Assembly (NCBI GenBank): GCA_004294445.1
Contig: REAZ01000005.1
Span: forward strand, 62,001 to 126,000
From: Cytophagales bacterium
Lineage (GTDB): Bacteria > Bacteroidota > Bacteroidia > Cytophagales > Thermoflexibacteraceae
Length of the DNA stretch: 64,000 bases
Reading direction: 5' to 3'
Under the pieces are notes generated by a model. It was given only the letters and a program-made list of their open reading frames with translations, searched no databases and was not told where the DNA came from. How positions within the stretch are numbered: the stretch's first letter is position 1; the number at the start of each line of letters is the position of its first letter. The position numbers and the translations under genes are program-made. Below, in pieces: positions 62,463 through 64,000 of this stretch.

Positions 62463-62906
62463 ATGATTAAGATGAAAAATATACTCATTATCGGGTTAAT
62501 ACTGATGGCTATCTTTGCCTGTAGCAACGACAAAAGACAGACTACAGAAGTAGAAGTGCCTAATCCTCTGATAAGTAGGGAGGAAATGATAAAGATATTG
62601 ATGGAGATACACTTGGCAGAGTCGGGCGTAGCAATGATGGCTATAGACCATCAAAGGAGTATAGGTCTTTACAAGAGATACCACGCAGACATCATGAAGA
62701 AATACCAAATAGATACGGCTATTTACAATAAAAACTACAATTATTATATGCAGAAACCACTCGAAATGGAATATATTTTTACAATGATAGAAGATTCCCT
62801 TGTGCGGGTGCAAGCCGTTGCCAAAAAAAGCGACATTGGTGGTTCGCGCGGCTATCCTAATAAATTCCCGACATCTACGGTAGGGCAGGATAGCATCAAG
62901 AAATAA
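62463..62906 (+). CDS. DUF4296 lipoprotein
   Basis: About 147 residues starting MIKMKNILIIGLILMAIFAC, with a lipobox IFACS, so it should be acylated and membrane-anchored. The mature region with ISREEMIKILMEIHLAESG and YHADIMKKYQIDTAIYNKNYNYYMQKP matches DUF4296, a helical family restricted to Bacteroidota with no known activity. The open frame extends upstream to 62325, but that part overlaps the divergent dioxygenase gene and has no signal sequence, so ATG 62463 (or 62472) is preferred. A strong terminator follows. Confidence 0.82.
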   Translation: MIKMKNILIIGLILMAIFACSNDKRQTTEVEVPNPLISREEMIKILMEIHLAESGVAMMAIDHQRSIGLYKRYHADIMKKYQIDTAIYNKNYNYYMQKPLEMEYIFTMIEDSLVRVQAVAKKSDIGGSRGYPNKFPTSTVGQDSIKK

Positions 62907-62939
62907 AACTTGTAAGATTTTTTTTATCTTACAAGTTTT
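62905..62939. terminator. Bidirectional terminator
   Basis: AAAACTTGTAAGAT (62905-62918) and ATCTTACAAGTTTT (62926-62939) form a 14-bp perfect stem with a T7 loop and A/T-rich flanks on both sides. It lies between the convergent DUF4296 and transaldolase genes. Confidence 0.8.
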
Positions 62940-62959
62940 TCTTAAAGACTAAAAATGGC

Positions 62960-63982
62960 TTAGTAAATATCCAAACGGATTAGATCCTGCACGTCAATCA
63001 TGCCTACAGGTTTGCTATTCTCTACTACCACGATGTTGTCTATTTGCTTGCTTTTGAATATCTTATGAGCTTCCTGTAGCAAGGCATCAGGAGAAATAGT
63101 GATAGGCAAATTAAACTGAAAATCAGTGAGTTTTTTCTGCAATACGCCTTCGCCTTGTCCTTGCAAATGTCTTCTTAAATCTCCGTCTGTGAATACACCA
63201 ATGAGTTTTTGCCCTTCATCTACGATAGAAACCGCCCCAAAGCCGTATTTGCTCATTTCCAACAAAGCCTCCAAAACAGACTGAGAAAGTTGGATAACAG
63301 GATTTTCGGGCTTGATAGCTTCTTTTACTTTCATCGTCATTAGCTTTGTATGCTCTATGAACTGCTGCGTGCCGAGCGTAGTGAAGTTATTTTCTGTGAG
63401 TGCCTTCATCACCTTCCAAGGAACAGTGCAAGTATGTACGCCCAAATTGATGGCATTCCTGACGTGTTCGGCGTGCCTTACAGACGAGAACATGATTTTT
63501 GAGCTGTAGCCGTAGTAGTTCACTGCCTCTATACACTGCTGCACGAGCGCAAGTGCATCATGCCCTTGGTCTTGCAAACGACCTACCAACGGACACACAT
63601 AAGTAGCCCCTGCTGCCATCGCCATATACGCCTGCTGCAAGGTATAAACCAAATGCACATTGACCATCAGTCCCTCATCTACCAACTTTTTGCAGGCAGC
63701 AACGCCATGAAGCGATACAGGAATTTTGAAAACTGTTTTGGTAGGGTCTAAGCCCAAAGCCAACTGACGGTGTGCCTCTGCACAGATGTCTTCCACCGTT
63801 TCGCCCAAAGCCTCTATTTGCAGAATAGGCACTATCTTCGCCAAGCGGAGAATCATCGCATCTATGTCCGTAACGCCCTCTTTGTGCATGAAAGTTGGCG
63901 TAGTAGTCAAGCCTGTCAGAAAGCCTAATTTGAACGCCTCTTCGATTTCTTTTATATCGACCGAATCTAAGTAAAGTTCCAT
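62960..63982 (-). CDS. Transaldolase-family aldolase fused to a CBS pair
   Basis: A 340-residue protein. Residues 1-220 form a short transaldolase / fructose-6-phosphate aldolase barrel: MELYLDSVDIKEIEEAF, GLTTTPTF, the Schiff-base Lys86 in TVFKIPVS, VYTLQQAYMAMAAGATYVCPLVGRL and TCTVPWKVM. Residues about 225-340 are two CBS motifs (GFGAVSIVDEGQKLIGVFTDGDLRRHL and KQIDNIVVVENSKPVGMIDVQDL), of the type attached to arabinose-5-phosphate isomerases (KdsD/KpsF). The fusion suggests aldolase activity controlled by a nucleotide or sugar-phosphate ligand. What lies upstream is outside the window. Confidence 0.85.
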   Translation of the reverse strand: MELYLDSVDIKEIEEAFKLGFLTGLTTTPTFMHKEGVTDIDAMILRLAKIVPILQIEALGETVEDICAEAHRQLALGLDPTKTVFKIPVSLHGVAACKKLVDEGLMVNVHLVYTLQQAYMAMAAGATYVCPLVGRLQDQGHDALALVQQCIEAVNYYGYSSKIMFSSVRHAEHVRNAINLGVHTCTVPWKVMKALTENNFTTLGTQQFIEHTKLMTMKVKEAIKPENPVIQLSQSVLEALLEMSKYGFGAVSIVDEGQKLIGVFTDGDLRRHLQGQGEGVLQKKLTDFQFNLPITISPDALLQEAHKIFKSKQIDNIVVVENSKPVGMIDVQDLIRLDIY

Positions 63983-64000
63983 GTTGGGAATGATTGAATA

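Noticed and set aside
1-64000. CRISPR array
   Set aside because: No series of regularly spaced identical 25-40 bp repeats was found; the repeats at 14949-15068 and 18168-18530 are too few and irregular.

Overview
The window looks like chromosomal DNA of a gliding-type Bacteroidota, most likely order Cytophagales. The signs are low GC with A/T-rich intergenic DNA, promoters with the Bacteroidota -7 motif TAnnTTTG, a GldF gliding-motility permease, DUF4286 and DUF4296 proteins, TonB/CarboxypepD_reg outer-membrane receptors, and two-component-propeller and GAF/coiled-coil signalling proteins. I cannot name the species from sequence alone.

Layout. 1-4.9 kb: end of a PAP2-like membrane protein, a CheB/receiver pair, tRNA-Cys, purH, a GT4 glycosyltransferase and DUF4286. 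5-14.8 kb: sodium/solute symporter, a PLD-TPR fusion, an RNA methyltransferase, pyrD, TrkH, a TPR protein, gldF and a DUF1611 protein. 14.8-27.1 kb is the accessory region. It begins at tRNA-Arg(UCG) with short repeats, then holds a small orphan antitoxin-like gene, a helicase-less type ISP/IIG restriction-modification enzyme, a secreted GH13 amylase, 0.7 kb of decayed sequence, a PtuA/PtuB-like (Septu-type) ATPase + HNH pair and an AddA-like helicase-nuclease. 27.1-36 kb: a dihydroorotase paralogue without metal ligands, an N-acetylglucosamine-kinase-like protein, a 119-bp palindromic element, a sensor kinase, a beta-helix protein, an MscS channel, an ECF sigma factor and a GAF coiled-coil membrane sensor. 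36-43 kb: a TonB receptor led by a TPP riboswitch (a thiamin uptake gene) and a propeller/GAF/SpoIIE phosphatase. 43-54.5 kb is housekeeping: UspA, DnaJ-like, RbfA, TopA, MutS and Lpd, with a few unknowns. 54.5-64 kb: HsdR_N-like protein, secreted TPR-CHAT protein, an ECF sigma/anti-sigma/beta-barrel cassette, tryptophan 2,3-dioxygenase, DUF4296 lipoprotein and a transaldolase-CBS fusion.

How genes relate. Clear co-transcription candidates are receiver-cheB (4-bp overlap), pyrD-trkH, ptuA-ptuB (20-bp overlap) perhaps with the helicase, rbfA-membrane protein (1-bp overlap), and sigma/anti-sigma/beta-barrel. Many convergent pairs share or overlap their ends, several with hairpin terminators. 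The most interesting items are the AAA/HNH/helicase cluster beside the R-M gene, GC-rich palindromic repeats read in frame inside the R-M protein, the riboswitch-assigned receptor, the metal-ligand-less dihydroorotase and the transaldolase-CBS fusion. All family assignments come from reading motifs by eye; no database search was run.
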